A DNA stretch of 64,000 nucleotides from Endomychus coccineus. Lineage: Eukaryota; Arthropoda; Insecta; Coleoptera; Endomychidae. The position numbers and the translations under genes were made by a program. Shown one piece after another: positions 62,118 to 64,000 of the stretch (the stretch's first letter is position 1; the number at the start of each line of letters is the position of its first letter). The notes under the pieces are model-generated. The model made no database searches. It saw nothing but the letters and a program-made list of their open reading frames with translations, and was not told where the DNA came from. Location: the NCBI GenBank assembly GCA_958510875.1, contig OY294068.1:72518633-72582632 (forward strand). Direction: 5' to 3'.

Positions 62118-64000
62118 TGAGTACACTCGATTTTGAAATTCTGAAACACATGATTGGTAAAAAAGAAATTATTCAGCATCAGACCTAAAAAGTTTTAAAT
62201 AGCTGAACTTGATATTCCTCGAGAAAGTTGAAAATGGATCTCTGACATCCTATGTACTCCTCATAAGTAATCTGACAGCAACATATGTCAAATAAATAAT
62301 AAGGTTACAGATAACCAAATCTCAAAGTGACAAGTGATCAACAGCCAATGTGGATATATTCAAGTTATTTGGATATAAGTAATTCGAAAAATAGGTTAAT
62401 CAATCAACAAATGGCATGGAATGATTAATAATAATTAATGAAATTAATTAATATGAAATAAACAATATACTAACCTTGGGAATATTTAAAAAATGATAAT
62501 ATAAAAATATAATAATATAATATTTAATGGAGTTACATGAAACCATACCAAGTTTCCAATAAATAAGTAATCACAATCCAAAAAGAGTGAGTCATCTTTT
62601 ATAATCAACTAACTAACTTTCTTCAATAAAGCAACTAGTGTATTAAGATTAAACTCACATTTCATTTTAATCGTAGAACGTTAATAAGCTCAGAAGACGT
62701 CAACCATAATGAATTTACAGTAGGTACCAACCGAAAGTTTCAATGTCAAGACAGTCCTATTTATAAAGTAGTCATAGAAATCATTAAAAGGTTAATTATA
62801 GTTATTAAATCATTGAAATTATTCTATGATAAATGTTGATAAGGAATGTTATATTCATAGAGTTCAATGAACAATATAATCATGTATGAATGAATTCAAA
62901 TTGCTTAAAAATATTGACACATAAAGACTTAACCTCAAATATATGCTTGATCAAATAAACATATCATCCATTTGAATTCAAATGGAAAAAGTAAATATAG
63001 AGGACCTGAGAATAATAGAAACAAAGTTAAGTCTAGAACCCAGCGAAACTGATTATCATTATTACATTTCAATTAGAACAGAATCATAAAAAGGGTTATT
63101 TAAATAACAAATCATTTTAGTTCATTAGTAGAGTAATAAGCGAGCCGCAAAACTAAAACAAAGCAAAGTGCGAACAATATAACCATTTATTAAAACCTAT
63201 ATACAATGATGCATCCAAATTAACTATTGCACAATCAACATTGTTATAATGATTGTCACATAGAACAAAAGTTTTTGTTAATAATTTGCCAACCAACGCT
63301 AAGGCATCTGAAAAACTAGATAATTCAATCAAATAAAACATAATTAATCAAAACACCCAAAAATAATGATAATAGTACGTAACGACGAAAAATATAGTAA
63401 ACATATGTGTTCTCCGCTTTGAACATTTATTGAAAATCTTCTATATATAATATATACTAACAATTGCTTACTATGTCTTTCATTTTTATTCAATGTTCTA
63501 TTAGCATTAATTAGGACCTATTTAATTATCTAAAACTGACGAGCATATTTTAAATTTATCTAAATTTCCTGCCATTCATAGGTTAAATCTCGATTCATTT
63601 CCTTAAATCTACTACAAGTGCGAGTAATAATAACCAAATGAATTCATGAACACTGAATTTGGATAGCTGTTATCTAATATCTTTTTCAATTGAAAAATTG
63701 AACTGAACTTCAAAACTAAAGAAAGTAAGGGAATGTCAATGACAAATCACAATCATAGTGAGCAACCTGACAGTGCTTGAGGCACTGGAGTCATGCACAA
63801 TCACCTCACAATGTGTACTTGATTGTGTTAAAGAACTAACGGCACTAGTAATGAACCCCAATAGAGTAACACTCGTGTGGCAGTCTGAGGAAACCAAACG
63901 AGAAGGGACTGAAACTGCCGTTGCACTCGCTAAAACGGGGGCAGAAAAACCACTGATTGGACCAGAGCCAACCTGTGGCATTTCTCATGCCACAGCGAAA
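62118..64000. other. AT-rich non-coding DNA to window end
   Basis: Nothing recognisable except a less AT-rich stretch at 63740-64000 holding an 81-codon minus-strand frame without motifs. The window may end inside another unit there. Confidence 0.45.

Overview
This is an AT-rich eukaryotic window, almost certainly from an arthropod and most likely an insect. It has no operons. It holds nested transposable elements: BEL/Pao and Ty3/Gypsy LTR elements, non-LTR elements of CR1/Jockey-like and I/R1-like type, several Penelope-like elements (PLEs), a tRNA-derived SINE, a Tc1-like transposase relic, a hAT-type MITE and a nearly intact Maverick/Polinton. I could not identify the species from the sequence. 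No host gene is recognised with confidence; a few short exon-like ORFs are flagged.

Layout. 1-3780: host-like non-coding DNA with a dispersed repeat and two exon-like ORFs. 3781-10725: a full-length but decayed BEL/Pao element on the minus strand, with target-site duplication GCCTG and a tRNA-Tyr-type primer site; its 5' LTR is split by a 913-bp fold-back element. 10726-15660: unassigned DNA. 15667-15990: a tRNA-derived SINE with an 11-bp target duplication. 16180-17640: a Tc1-like transposase relic containing a 577-bp tandem duplication. 18005-19665: two PLE 3' halves arranged head to head. 20030-23560: a PLE endonuclease fragment beside a truncated Gypsy element whose gag is invaded by a (CT)n microsatellite. 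25190-27170: a LINE fragment and a PLE with an internal inversion and a hammerhead-like ribozyme core.

30384-47819 is the main feature: a 17,424-bp Maverick/Polinton (30390-47813). It has 5'-AG...CT-3' ends, a perfect 6-bp target duplication (TATAAC) and long terminal inverted repeats (about 1.70 and 1.37 kb) that contain internal tandem repeats. Its genes form a replication, integration and virion module: protein-primed DNA polymerase B (one in-frame stop), an unknown 239-aa protein, a retroviral-like integrase with chromodomain, a fibre-like protein, a conserved acidic Polinton protein, a packaging ATPase, a phospholipase-A2/pX-like core protein, an adenain-like cysteine protease, an unknown 151-aa protein, penton and major capsid proteins, and four further small genes. 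The protease frame has no ATG. It lies in the -1 frame behind an A_AAA_AAC heptamer at the end of the PLA2/pX gene, which suggests programmed frameshifting. The gene set suggests DNA replication by PolB, insertion by integrase, and potential particle formation by MCP, penton, protease and ATPase.

47820-64000: more PLE debris with hammerhead-like motifs, a decayed CR1/Jockey-like LINE (52350-55360), an internally deleted I/R1-like LINE with a 12-bp target duplication (57314-60750) between PLE pieces, a 192-bp hAT-type MITE, and AT-rich DNA with nothing recognisable.
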